Below, piece after piece: positions 1 through 14,000 of a stretch of DNA of 64,000 bases. The DNA comes from Cyanoderma ruficeps (Eukaryota; Chordata; Aves; Passeriformes; Timaliidae): positions 12,011,316 to 12,075,315 of the forward strand of contig VZDJ01000090.1 in NCBI GenBank assembly GCA_008694505.1. Direction: 5' to 3'. Both the position numbers and the translations under genes were made by a program. The notes below the pieces were generated by a model that saw only the letters and a list, made by a program, of their open reading frames with translations, was not told the origin of the DNA and made no database searches. Numbering within the stretch: the stretch's first letter is position 1; every line of letters starts with the position of its first letter.

Positions 1-1301
1 ACACCATAACCTTCTACTTGTCAAAAAAATTGTAGACAACCTTGAAAGAATCAAGGGATTGGAAAAGGTTTTGTTAGTGATGGCTGTTTGACCAGCACTG
101 AAAATGAGTACGACAGCACTTGTAAACCCAAAAGAGCAGAACTTAGTGAATTCCTAGAACTCCTCCTTTCTTCTCCAAAACATGTTTTAAACTCTTTACA
201 GTTATTACTGATATCCAATTTGAACCATATGTGCATGCAAACCACAGAGAGATTTGGTCACATATTCACATCATTAATAAAAGCAAAAGCAGTTTTGATC
301 AGATTTTTTGTACTAGGCTCACTCTGAAATACAGTTATTGACTTGTGTTTGATTTATAACTAATTTATAGCTAATCTGGCAATCTTTGAATAATTTATTG
401 GGCAAGTCTGTACAACCAAGAAATTCTAGAAGGAAGCCAAAACATCTTACTTGGATAACTTCCTCCCATTTGCAAATATTTTGATTAAAAACCAGGAAAA
501 ATAGAGCACTTCAAACCAACAATTTTAACACTAATTTAAATTCACAAAGAGAAGTTCACTGATTCATTAGTAATAATGTTACTAATAATGTCCATTTGCA
601 TTCTAGAATTCATTAAAAGTAGTGATCATTACACCTAAGTGCCAAGTATGATCAAGTAAAGAGATAACATTATATAAAATGAACATAATGACAGATATTA
701 AGTTGCAAAACCACATTACTAAGCAAAACAATAATTCTTTATGTCAAGTACAGTATTTCTGTATAGCACAGTTTAGAAAGTTAGAGTTCCCCTTAAATAT
801 ACAAGTGTATCATTACTTTTGAGAGAAGCAAAAACTACCAGGGACATGGATTTTGTATTGCTTGATCCAGCAGTATTCTGTAATTCTAGCTGTGTTTCCT
901 GTCTATATGTGGTATTAAAAAATTGTATTTACCAAGGAGATAAAAGTAAGGTTGTCACTAAGTACACATCAGAAAGAACCCTCTCCCAAGGTCAAAACTT
1001 AAGATTTAGAGCTACAGATCAACATTTGTTTCCATGTGTCAGTACTCTGACCAAATAAAAGCAGTAAAACATGAAGTCAACCACATTTACTAGTTGGTGA
1101 AGTCCAACCTTAATTATGAAAATTTTCTAATCATAAATTTTACAAGAAAATTACACTTATTCTTCAAATCTGGAAATTACATGTTTGGAAACACTTTAAT
1201 GTATGCTTAGAGAGAAATCTTAGAATTCACAAAGAAAGGACAAATTATATTCCACCCCCTGTTGCCCTCCAGCTCTGTCTGGTGCTGCCTGACAAACTCA
1301 C
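1..1301 (-). other. USP16 intron sequence, no exon recognised
   Basis: AT-rich DNA downstream, on the minus strand, of the last recognised USP16 exon. I looked for the family segment that follows the NWSVW codons and did not find it. The short open frames here resemble no USP16 protein. Confidence 0.5.
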
Positions 1302-3886
1302 CACACACTCCAGTTGTCCAGATTGAGAACCAAACAGTGGGGATCTGATCTTGGTGTTTCATAATGCTTTAAAGCATGCTGGTCTGGAGAATTTCTGTCA
1401 CAGCCCTACAATATTGATAACCACAAGTGTCACAAAATCCATTTGACTGTCAATGAAACATACATAAAGTCAGAGTGAAAACAAATTATTACAATGAAAA
1501 CTTCAATTATGTTCAACTAATTGGGACCAACAGATGGCTATCTATTTCAAAATACTCATTTCTGCAGATGGATAAATTACTGGGTGCAGAATAAAGCTGC
1601 TACAGAACTGAACATTTAATGAATAAATTCCAGTCCGAACGCCTGAAAGAATGAAACAGAACCAAAACCACTACAGCATGCACAGTTCATGAATAAATGT
1701 AAGGATTAAGATCTTGTAAAAAAAATCACAGATTAGAAGCATTTTTATTTTCTCGGAAAAATAATTCAAACTTTTTAGGAAAACCAGTCCTAAAGATGGT
1801 GTTTTAGCCTTAAGCCTGCTAAATGCCTTTGGGACATCTTCCAAGTACTTTATTTGACATTTAGAGCAGACATTTTTAAATCACACTACAGTATATAAAG
1901 TCATCTAGGAACCACCATCTTTACAATAAAAAAAAAGAGAGAATATAAGAGTTTAATTAGAAACTCTCTTGTTCCACTGTATTACAAGACACTGAAAGGT
2001 ATTAACACAAATGAACAACAAAAGAGATACCCTATGGCCACATTTGAGGCATAACCATATCGAAGTGCCTTCATCAGCCTCCTCCTCAGCCTTCTCTTGT
2101 GTCTTACTGTCTGCCTTGCAGTCCTGACAAACACGCCATTCCACATTCTGCAGCGCCTTTCTCACATGCCCTTGGTCCAGTCCTTTACGAGTATGCTTGC
2201 ACACGGGTTCTACAAATTAAAAAGCACAAGGAGGATGTAGGTAGCATGACAAATGCAAGCATTGAAGACACAGGCAGCAATCCAGAAGCTAGGATAGTCT
2301 TTCTAGAGCCTAAGAAACGTGGACAATTTTTCAGAGCATCAGAAAGAAATATTTTGTTACCACCATTCACAATCTGGGTATACTCTTGCTACATCCTAAA
2401 CTTTACTTTGAGGTGTTTATATTGCTCAGGTACTATGACAGCTCTGAATCCATCTTTGTTGAGGCAAGATTACAGCCTCAAGACTGCAAACTTCTATTGG
2501 CTTAAGCTGAAATTGGTCCAAATTTTTTGTACCTATAGTTCTGTTCCTATCCAAGATTACAGGATTTTATCCAAGTGCAAATGCTAGCCAACAAGAGACA
2601 AACACAGATATTCAGCATTCTTTTAGCTTTTCTGGAAAACATAAGCTTCATCTACAACCTCAAAATTGTCACTTAAAAACCAAACCAAAAAAATTTGTAT
2701 ATTGCCAACTACTGTTACAGTGGAATTATTCACCATGATCAGTCCTTTGTTTTGCCCTTAGTTTCATTTGTGGCTTTACAGGTCTTTGTCATCATAAGAT
2801 ACCCTATTTATAGACAAAAAAATTGAGATGCCAGCAGCATCTCTGATCTCTTTGCAGGAGAAAAAGAGGAACAGTTACAGTAGACATTGACCCTGACTCC
2901 ACAAAAAAGCTCCCAACACCCCCAAGAACCAAACCAGAAAACAGGCATACATTAGAGACAGAAGCTAACACAAGAAGACCAGGACAATTAGGAAACCAAA
3001 GCAGAACGGATTTAAACAGGCCATCCCACCAAGCTTCCTCAAATTCTAAATGCTCTCTCTCCCAACTAAATTAACCTGGTTCAACTCACTTCTCCAGCTG
3101 GGATCAACAAAAAAGATGAGAAAGACACAATCTGAGACCTGACAGATAAGGTGGCGGAAGAGAATGCTACACAGCACAAGTAAAAACAAAAGCTACAATA
3201 ACTAGGGTAAACAAGACAAAAAAAACCCCACAAAAAACATTCAGCACAGGTGAGATCCAGTGGAGCTAGGAGAATAAAATTTAGTATCTGGGATCAGGAA
3301 CTATTAAGAACAGAAGAATAGAAAGAAGAGGTTTTAACCAAAATACACTCTAAGAGCTGAAGTGTCCAGAGTAAGTACCAAATTAGCTGCTAGGAAAAGA
3401 GGCAAATTGCTTCACAAAAAGTATTTTAGTCACAGCTTTTACTGCTAAAGCAAGAATCTTCTGCAACAAACTTTTCACTAGGAAAATGCAACTTAAGCTT
3501 GTCATCTGACTTCACAAACCCTTTATATTTTGAGTAATTTTACACAATCTGTACGAGTAAAGAACAGTGTGCTTGAGTTTCCTGAAAAACCAGAAACTAA
3601 TCTCAATTTTCAAGACAGGATTATTACTATTTTCTAGCATACTCAGAAAAGTCATGACAACAATATTTCTTGCTAGACTTGAGTTTCAATTAAAAATCCA
3701 GATTTTGTAAATGAGACTTCAAAGCCAGTGACTAGTGTGAAGGCCTTCTAATGTTAATCAGCTTTCAAGCCTTCTTTGAGGTTAAAAGAAACATTAGGAC
3801 CACAGACTTCTCCCGAGAAACATACTCAGTGTATCCGGAGACTCATCAGACTGTGCAGTTTTGCCTTTGATGCGTTTCTTTCCCAT
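1302..3886 (-). CDS. USP16: USP16, 5' part (three coding exons; 3' part outside window)
   Basis: Ubiquitin carboxyl-terminal hydrolase 16 removes ubiquitin from histone H2A. Coding exons read on the minus strand are 3886-3826 (start codon, MGKKRIKGK), 2209-2031 and 1405-1302. Each has GT/AG borders and the phases join exactly. The joined product matches the N-terminal UBP-type zinc finger of USP16: residues CKH, CQDC, CLKCGH and QHALKH supply the expected Cys/His ligands, and the third exon ends at LDNWSVW. The catalytic Cys and His boxes are not in the window, and I could not find the next coding exon in 1-1301. The start is chosen because MGKK matches the family and the exon is preceded by stops and a plausible acceptor near 3925. 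The gene is divergent from RWDD2B. Identification is strong; catalytic integrity cannot be judged. Confidence 0.93.
2210..3825 (-). other. USP16 intron between the start exon and the zinc-finger exon
   Basis: Non-coding, AT-rich. The donor GTATGT follows the start exon at 3825 and the acceptor TTTGTAG ends at 2210. The exon phases (one base, then two) restore a Lys codon across the junction. Nothing else is recognised. Confidence 0.75.
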
Positions 3887-3926
3887 ATTTGTTGTCTGTA
3901 ATTGTTCCTAAAAGGAACAGTGACCT

Positions 3927-5500
3927 AACAAAGAAGAAGAGTAAGATTAGAAGAACAGTAACATTAGTTTTCCTTGTTCATTGCTACACAAGTTATTTCT
4001 ATGGCCAAGCTGTCCCTTGAGGTGAATCAACTTGTTTTAATTTGACGTTTTCAAAACAAAAAAAATTAATTATATTTTAACATGAAATAATTGTAAATGT
4101 TGTATAGACGAGATCACCGTGTGAATTACAAACCCCAAATGGTTTAAAATGTTAAATCAAAAGCATTGCATAAATAACAAAATTGTAAATTTCAGTATCA
4201 AAAATCCAATAAACCTTAAGGACTTTAATTAACACCACAGGGATTTTATGAAAAAGAATTGGTTTTGTCCCAATTAAATCTTGAAGCATTTGCAACCTTT
4301 TCATTTTGTTTACTGCAAATTCCCTGTGTCTTTGATGAAGTCTGACACAAGTAAAATACTCTTAGCACATTTGAAAATCTACAGACAATGAGCATTCTGA
4401 TTTTTCAGTTTCTTTACAGGGGAAGATTTATCATCACCTTCCCCACATATCAAGCAAATAATTCAGATGGGTCTGTCATCTACTATACCTGTGGACCCTT
4501 CTCGACAAGAGTGACCTGCCACTAGAGAGTCCTAAGCCAAGTGCTTGGCTTCAGATAGGTGGCTACTGCAAGTGTGATACAACATTTTTAGTTTCTAGCC
4601 TGTCAAATCATCCAAAAATCTACGGTAAATTTAAAACTCAACATATGTTGTACAATGAAAACAAGGAAGCTACAAGGGTTCAAAATCAAGTCTCTGTAAT
4701 CTTTGCAGGCTAGCTTAACCCTGCTGTCCACCCTTCATGTAAATACAACCAGCACTAAATCTGTATCAATCCACCTCTCCAAATCCATTTCTTTGTTTGT
4801 ACTTGGCAGCACACCAGACCTAGAGCTCAACTGTCTGCTTGGAGCTGTCATAGCCAAAAAATTAAGCCAGACCAAGAGAATCAGAGAGGAAAATTAAGCT
4901 GGGGAGAGCTTAGGCTCGATACTCACAGAGGACGTTTTGTATGAAAAGCCATTTACAAACACGAGCATTTTTGCATGTTTGCACTCTCAGGGTAGATGAT
5001 GCAATTGTTGGTGGCTGGTTGGCAGCCACTTCACCAAGAGCGGAATCATCAACTTTTGCAACTAGGCATTTAACTTGTTCAGAGAAAGAAGTAAGTGTTC
5101 ATCCAACAACCTTCCTCTACAGCACTTTTTTCTGCAAAAAGCTACAACACTTGATCTTGTATAAACAACTTCTAATTAATAAAATTCTTTCCAAATTGTC
5201 CTTGTTCCTGCCGGGAAGGCAGGACAGCATCGACACTTGGGGCTGTTAATTTAATCCACGCTGTGCCTGGGCAGACTTGTCCAACAGGCTCTGCATCACT
5301 TTCCACGGCACAGCCCACACCAGGAAATGCACAGCCTAAACGACGGAATCATTTTATATTTTTTTAATGTAAGATAGAGCAGCCTGTAAACTACCAAACG
5401 TGCACCTGCGTTTGACAGACACCCTGAAAAAAAAGCCCTGAGCCTCGCCTGGGGAACCCCGGGGTGCGGCGGGCAGCAGGCTGGACCCAGTCGCCAGCCG
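3927..5500 (-). other. USP16 5' intron and leader region, no coding signal
   Basis: Lies between the USP16 start exon and the CpG-rich promoter. The short open frames, such as one at 4941-5249 on the plus strand, have no family resemblance and unremarkable codon usage. The sequence turns GC-rich from about 5400. Confidence 0.5.
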
Positions 5501-5509
5501 GCATTTCCC

Positions 5510-5539
5510 NNNNNNNNNNNNNNNNNNNNNNNNNNNNNN
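5510..5539. other. assembly gap, 30 N
   Basis: A run of N inside the CpG-rich promoter. It is bordered on the right by a short tandem repeat of AGCCG units (5540-5562), the kind of GC-rich repeat that drops out of sequencing. Confidence 0.99.
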
Positions 5540-5559
5540 GAGCCGAGCCGAGCCGAGCC

Positions 5560-5960
5560 CGGCCCTCTCCACGGCGGGGCCGGCCCCGCCTGCTTTCGAT
5601 TGGCTCGCGCCATGACTGACAGCTGCCGCAGCCAATCGAGAGTATCGCGTGTCCCGGCCGGAGCAGCGGCAGCAGCGCGCCGGCGGAGCGAGTCCCGGAC
5701 TGGAAGGAGGGTGGCCGTGACGGTAGGAGCGTGGCGGCGCCCCCGGGGTCTCCCATCCCTCACCTACCGGTGCGGCGGGGCGAACAACTTGGTGGCGCAT
5801 GACTCCACCAGACGGGGCAGACAGCAACCTCTCACCTCAATCACCGGTGGCGGGGTGGCGGTCACCGGCTGCCATGCGCGCTTCCGGCGCGCTGCATTGT
5901 GGGGCTGTGACCGGGGGTGGGGCGTGAAACGTGAGTCGTGCACGCATGCGCGGGGCTCAC
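5560..5960. promoter_or_regulatory. shared CpG-rich promoter of USP16 (minus) and RWDD2B (plus)
   Basis: GC- and CpG-rich block between two divergent genes, without a TATA box. Two CCAAT boxes lie in opposite orientation: ATTGG at 5599-5603 and CCAAT at 5632-5636. An ETS-type CTTCCGG is at 5881-5887, followed by GCATTGTGGGG. A good plus-strand donor (GTGAGT at 5931) could end a non-coding RWDD2B exon 1. Minus-strand donors near 5763-5767 and 5838 could end USP16 exon 1. Start sites are inferred only. Confidence 0.7.
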
Positions 5961-6261
5961 GCCGGCTTGACCTCTCGCTTCTCTCTAGTCCAAGGGGAGT
6001 GGGAGCGAGGTGTTGGAGGGGCAGCGCTCGGGATACCTGAGCAGCAGCCCTGTGTGGAAGATGTTGGCACCAGCGCGTTCTGTCCCACCTCAGGGCAGTG
6101 CAAACCGCGTGGGCTGTCAGTGCGTGTGCGTGATCCAGACTGCCGATCACGCAGCCGGTTATAATGGGCTTGTTCGTAGCTATTAATATGCATTAAGTCT
6201 GCAGCTTCCTCGTGAGGCGAAGTGGAAGGGCAGGCATTCTCTGGCGACCAGTGACAGGATC

Positions 6262-6530
6262 CGAGAGCAGGACATGAAGCTAGGTCAGGGGAGGTTTAAG
6301 GCTGGATATTAAAAAAAAGGCTCTTCCCTCCAGAGGGTGGTTGGGGAACTGGAACAGTCTCCCCAGGAAAGTGGTCACTGCACCGCCCTGACAGAGCTCA
6401 AGAAGCGTTTGGACAGTGCTTTTCAGGTACAGGGTGTGACTCTTGTGATTATCCTGTGCTGGGCCAGATGTCAGACTCGGTGATCCTTGTGAGTTCCTTC
6501 TAACTCAGCATATTCTGTGATTCTGTAACA
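6262..6530 (+). mobile_element. CR1-type LINE 3' fragment
   Basis: Contains the conserved CR1 tail: a GGCTGGATATT-like block, GGGTGGTTGGGGAACTGGAA, and the terminal ATTCTGTGATTCTGT repeats. It ends about 80 bp before the first RWDD2B coding exon. Confidence 0.88.
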
Positions 6531-6622
6531 TGATTTGCGTAAGAGTAGTTAATGAACTTTGTTCCATATTCAGGCCGTGTCTTTCTTCCCTGATTTTTTT
6601 CTTTGCTCAGGGAACAACAGAA

Positions 6623-9479
<2,857 letters not shown>

Positions 9480-9961
9480 AAGGGTTGAAGATCAGCACAG
9501 ATCCCAGCACCTAAGTTTCTAATTTAATCATTGTAACAGATTTCTTAGCTCTTCTGCAGCAGTTGATCAGAGAGGGAATTAACAATTCATGAGTTATGTG
9601 ATGAATCCTGTTTTCAGTGAAAACAAATATCCAGATATCCTGAGTAATGAAAATGGCTGTATGAATGCTTGATGCGCTTTCTGGTGTTAAGGAGATTTAG
9701 GGTACATGCCTACTTCATAGGAAAGAAAATGTGTTTGATAACCTACTGGACAGTTACAGAACTATAGATGGATGAACAGATGGAATATGGCGAATGAATA
9801 TACAAATAAGAAAAGACAAAAATGCAGTGTGGGTATCTCAGGAGTGAGAACATGATGTTTGCATTAATTGCTATTGTTTACATACACTTCATGAAAACTT
9901 TTTTTAAAAACAATCTCCTTTCTACCTGAAATTTTAGTAAGCCATGAGATCAATATTTTAT

Positions 9962-10015
9962 TAAAAANAAAAAAAAAAACCCACAAAAAAACCCCACCAA
10001 AAAACAAAACAAAGG
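9962..10015. repeat. A-rich low-complexity tract with one N
   Basis: Poly-A followed by CCCACAAAAAAACCCC-type sequence, between RWDD2B and LTN1. It resembles a degenerate retroposon tail, but no body is recognised. Confidence 0.6.
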
Positions 10016-10047
10016 GTGGGAGCAAGTTTACAAGAATCTTACTCATG

Positions 10048-10259
10048 CTACCAAGATGAGCTAGGATGCCTGTTCTGAGGCATAAGAATTTTCTTTAGGT
10101 AAAAGTGTGTGTGCAGGTATGATAGATACCCTGGTGGCTCCACTACATTTGGTATTTTGGTTTCTGTAAAAGCAGCAGTGTACCAAGGATTGAGTTCCCT
10201 TATAGCATGCTCCAAAACTCTGAAACGATCCTCAGCCTTCTGAGTTCGCAAGTTTTCAG
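10048..10259 (-). other. unassigned exon-like open frame, antisense between RWDD2B and LTN1
   Basis: On the minus strand an acceptor-like TTACAG (ending at 10260) is followed by about 70 codons of open frame to TAG at 10048. The frame contains AEDRFRVLEHAIRELNPWY and VEPPGYLSYLHTHFYLKK. The composition looks protein-like and there is no repeat signature. I do not recognise the family. I found no partner exon whose phase fits: a possible donor near 10518 would give a stop. It may be a terminal exon of an unrecognised antisense gene, a pseudogene remnant or chance. Confidence 0.3.
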
Positions 10260-10390
10260 ACCTGTAATATGAAGTGCATTATGTTGCGTGTGTTTTTGAA
10301 TGGGATTTCAACAAAGTTGCATCAATTAATGCTAATTTTGTGGATACTGTATCTAAATCCCGTGGGAGAAAAAGCAGACATCGGTTTCTT

Positions 10391-10660
10391 TGGATTAAAT
10401 ATTTTTATTAAAAATCGATTAAATGTTTCTGTACACATCCAGTGAAGTCGCTAACATTCACCACTGTGGTATGGACCTGGAACACTTTTCGTAGGGATAC
10501 TTCACAGCGATGATATTCACCCACCAAGCGTGTGTGAAACTTTCCCAAATCCAGAATCCTTTTAAGTGTACAAGAAAGCCGCGGCTCCGTGAAGGCCCCG
10601 CAGCACACTCGAAGTTTAAGATGGGTGGATTTTTTTTTTTTTTTTCCCCTCTTTAGAGGA
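10391..10660 (-). other. antisense open frame ending at a possible poly(A) signal
   Basis: The minus strand stays open from the CpG island into 10408 and then carries TAATAAAA around 10400. The frame has no recognised family and could equally be an antisense non-coding transcript starting from the LTN1 promoter. Evidence is weak. Confidence 0.2.
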
Positions 10661-11030
10661 TGTTGTTGAGTGTAAGGCCACCCGTCCCTCCCGCTCCGCG
10701 CCGCCCCGCCCCGGAAGTGTCGGGGTGCCCTCGGTGGCTCCGGGCGGGCCGCGGTCCCGGTGCCGCCGCCGCCGCCGCCGCCATGGGGGGCAAGAACAAG
10801 CAGCGAACCAAGGGGAACCTGCGGGTGAGCGCGGCCCGCGGGGCCGGAGGGTGGCGGGGCCGGGCCCAGGCCTCGGGGGCTCGCGGTTCCGTCGCTCCGG
10901 GTGCCCTGGGCGGGGGCCGCGGGCTCCCACGGCGGGGCAGCGCGGTCTTCGGGCCCGGCTGTGGTAGCTGGGGCCGGGCCCGGGGCCGCCTCTCGGCCTG
11001 GGTCGTGCTTTAGGGGAGTGGACTGCTGCT
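10660..11030 (+). promoter_or_regulatory. LTN1 CpG-island promoter and 5'UTR
   Basis: A sharp CpG-rich island surrounds the LTN1 start codon. A (GCC)n run at about 10761-10782 leads directly into a strong Kozak context, GCCGCCATGG, with the ATG at 10783. No TATA box was seen. The island continues into intron 1. Confidence 0.75.
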
Positions 11031-14000
11031 GCTGCGGTATTTGTACGGAGAGGGGCAGCAAAATCACCGCGGGTGTAGATTCAGCGAGGTGACGGTGGCA
11101 CATTCGGTGTGGTTTTCTGTGCAGAGTCTTAGAATACGCTCTTGCCAAAATGCCAGAGATGATGTGACATCTGTCCTCTCACTCAGGATTGTGGGAGAAG
11201 TCTGGTGTTCAGGTTTCCTAATTCCTCCCTGGATTTAGGGAGGACTAGAGAACGAAAAGCACTATGTCCTTAACAGCTCACATGCAGAAAAGGTGATTTA
11301 AACCCCGCAAGCTGGCGAAACTGCTGTTGTCATTAGGAAATAAAAGGTATTTGCATTTTGAGATGTCCCACAGGACATTAAAGCATCGGTCAGTTTTGGG
11401 GCAATCTTTCGAAAAGAGTGTGGTTGGAAAAAACCTGAGCCAATAATACAATGAGCAGATGGGGTAAACTAGAAGAGGTGCTGAGCTCTAAAACACATAC
11501 TGTGTGATGGTATTTATTATACTTGTTACATATGCATGCTTTTGCTCCATTCCTCTAAATCATTTTTGGCCACTCGGTTACTGGGAGAATCCTTTATTTT
11601 ATCTATGTGTTTTTTATTTTGTTCAGAGAAAAAAAGGAACATTCCCTGGGAGCTCTATTGGCCCATTATAAGAACTAGGAAAACCAGAAATAGTGAAGGA
11701 GGTTTCTTAATAAATAGTTTATAGTTCCTTAATAAGTTGTTTGCTTGCGGAAGGAATTTTCTGTTAGGCTTTTTTGTATAGCAAAAAAAGCAATATAAAG
11801 CAATAAAAGCAATGAAATTTTCCATAAGTATTCATGCACTATGGGAAAAGTCAATTCTGATTCACAGAATAATCAAATACACTCACAGAATAGTTTGGGT
11901 TGGAAGGGATTTAAAGCTCATCCAGTCCCACCCCCTCCCATGGACAGGGACACCTCCCACTAGACCAGGTTGTTCCAAGCCCCATCCAACCTGGTCTTGT
12001 ACACTTCCAGGGATGGGGCAGCCACAGCTTCTCTGGGCAACCTGTGCCAGGGCCTCACCACCCATATAGACAAGAATTTAATACCTAATCTAAACCTATT
12101 TTGTTTCAATTTGAAGTCATTCCTCCTTGTCCTATCACTACAGTTCCTGGTGAAGACTTCTCTCTAGCTTCCTTGTAGGCTCCCTGCTAATACTCAAGGA
12201 TGTTATGAGGGCTCCCTGGAGCCTTTTTTTTTTCCAGGCTGAGCAGCCCCAACTGTCTCCGCCTGATCCTAAGGAGAAGAATAATTTTCCGGGTCAAACT
12301 TCTATGTTAAAATCACAGGTGGACTCTACTTTGTGAGACTTTATTTTAATTAGAAGGTTAATTATACAATATAAATAGGAGCATGTTTTCAAATGCATGA
12401 TGTGTGCAAAATAAAATTAAATAGATAATTGACTCCTGTCCCTGTTTTTTGTCAGCCTTCTAGCAGTGGCCGAGCTGCAGAGCTCCTTGCCAAAGAACGT
12501 GGAACAGTGCCTGGATTTATCGGCTTTGGAACGTCTCAGAGCGATCTAGGATATGTTCCTGCAATTCAAGGAGCAGAGGAAATAGACAGCCTCGTGGATG
12601 CTGATTTCCGAATGGTGTTGCGAAAACTTTCTAAAAGGGATATCACAACTAAGTTAAAAGTAGGTGTATCCTTTGCCCCCCATAATTATTTTTTTTAAAT
12701 CAGAGAATAATACAGATTTCTTAAGGGTGGAAGAGGAAGAGGAAGTAACTAACACTAATTTCACTTTGGTGAATTTGTTAGAACTGCAATCCAGAAGATA
12801 TCTTGGATAACCTATAGCAAGGTCCATCATGCAGTTATTTCTATTAGATGCTAATTTCCAAGAAATGAATTGATTTTTGGAAAAGGGAGTTACAGTTTCA
12901 GACACAAACAAGTAAATTACAGAGCATATCTACCTGACTTCTTAAGTCATGCTTTTGATGTTTTGACTTTAGGCTATGCAAGAGTTTGGGACAATGTGCA
13001 AGGAAAGAGAAGCAGAAGTTGTTAAAGGTGTTCTTCCTTACTGGCCGAGAATTTATTGTAAAATTTCACTCGTAAGTATTAAAGTATTTAAATTAAAAAC
13101 TTATCTATATACTTCTTGTGGCTACCTCTAAGATGGTCTTTATTGACATATTTACCTTTGTTGGAATTACTGACTTGATCTAGGAGAAACATCAAGTTGA
13201 AGGAAAATAATGTTCTTTTTTTTGTGGACATATTTCAGTATTGGCAGTGGGTGGAATCTTGAACTGTTGATGTCTGGGCTGTACTTCCTGATAGGTCTGT
13301 TGGACCTTTATGTTTAAAAGACGGTATTATATTTCTTAGGAAAAGTTATTTTATGTGGATTCCAGAAAGAGAGTTTGTTCATTTAACATAATTTAATTGA
13401 TCTAGGACTAATATTTGACCAGACTTAACACTAAAAGAAAACCCCAACCCCAAATATGGAAAGACCACGTGTAGCGAGACTAGCAATAAGTTTCTCAATA
13501 TATTTACTGTATTTCCAAGCTGTCTAGAATGGCTACTGTTGAAAACATAATATGGGACAAAATGAATCACTATTCTTACCCCGTAGAGGGATGCCTACTG
13601 TTCCTTTCTGGAGTCAAGAGTGTAGAAAATCATGATGTTGTAAATTGATATGCAAATAAAGGATAACAATGCAGAGCTTTATGGTAGTTCTAATTCAGAA
13701 GATGTCTTCAAGGCTTCCTCTTTCTCCTGCCTGTTCTGTCTGTAAAACATTTGTCTAAATTGGAAACAAAAGCTGTTGTTAGGGATATCAGGGGAGGGTT
13801 ACAATTCTGAGTGTAGAACACTTTGGGAATATGATGCTACTAAATTAGGACTCTCCCCATACCTTGGGATACCAAACTTTTTTGTCGTTGGTGTTTATTT
13901 TCAAATCTATGTTTCAAATCCAGTTAATTGCAAACATGACTTTTTAATCACCACTTTTGCCTTGAAGTACCTGAAATCAAAGGTACATTTCTTAAACTGA

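Noticed and set aside
60..250. Minus-strand frame tested as the next USP16 exon
   Set aside because: No match to the expected zinc-finger continuation (CYVCDNEV-like) and no proper splice borders.
10408..11148. 246-codon minus-strand open frame across the LTN1 CpG island
   Set aside because: Pro/Arg/Gly-rich low-complexity product typical of CpG islands; no domain seen.
11970..12167. Open frames inside CR1 fragments (also near 19513, 43268, 56465 and 58521)
   Set aside because: They lie in 3' non-coding or truncated CR1 sequence and recur among copies; not host genes.
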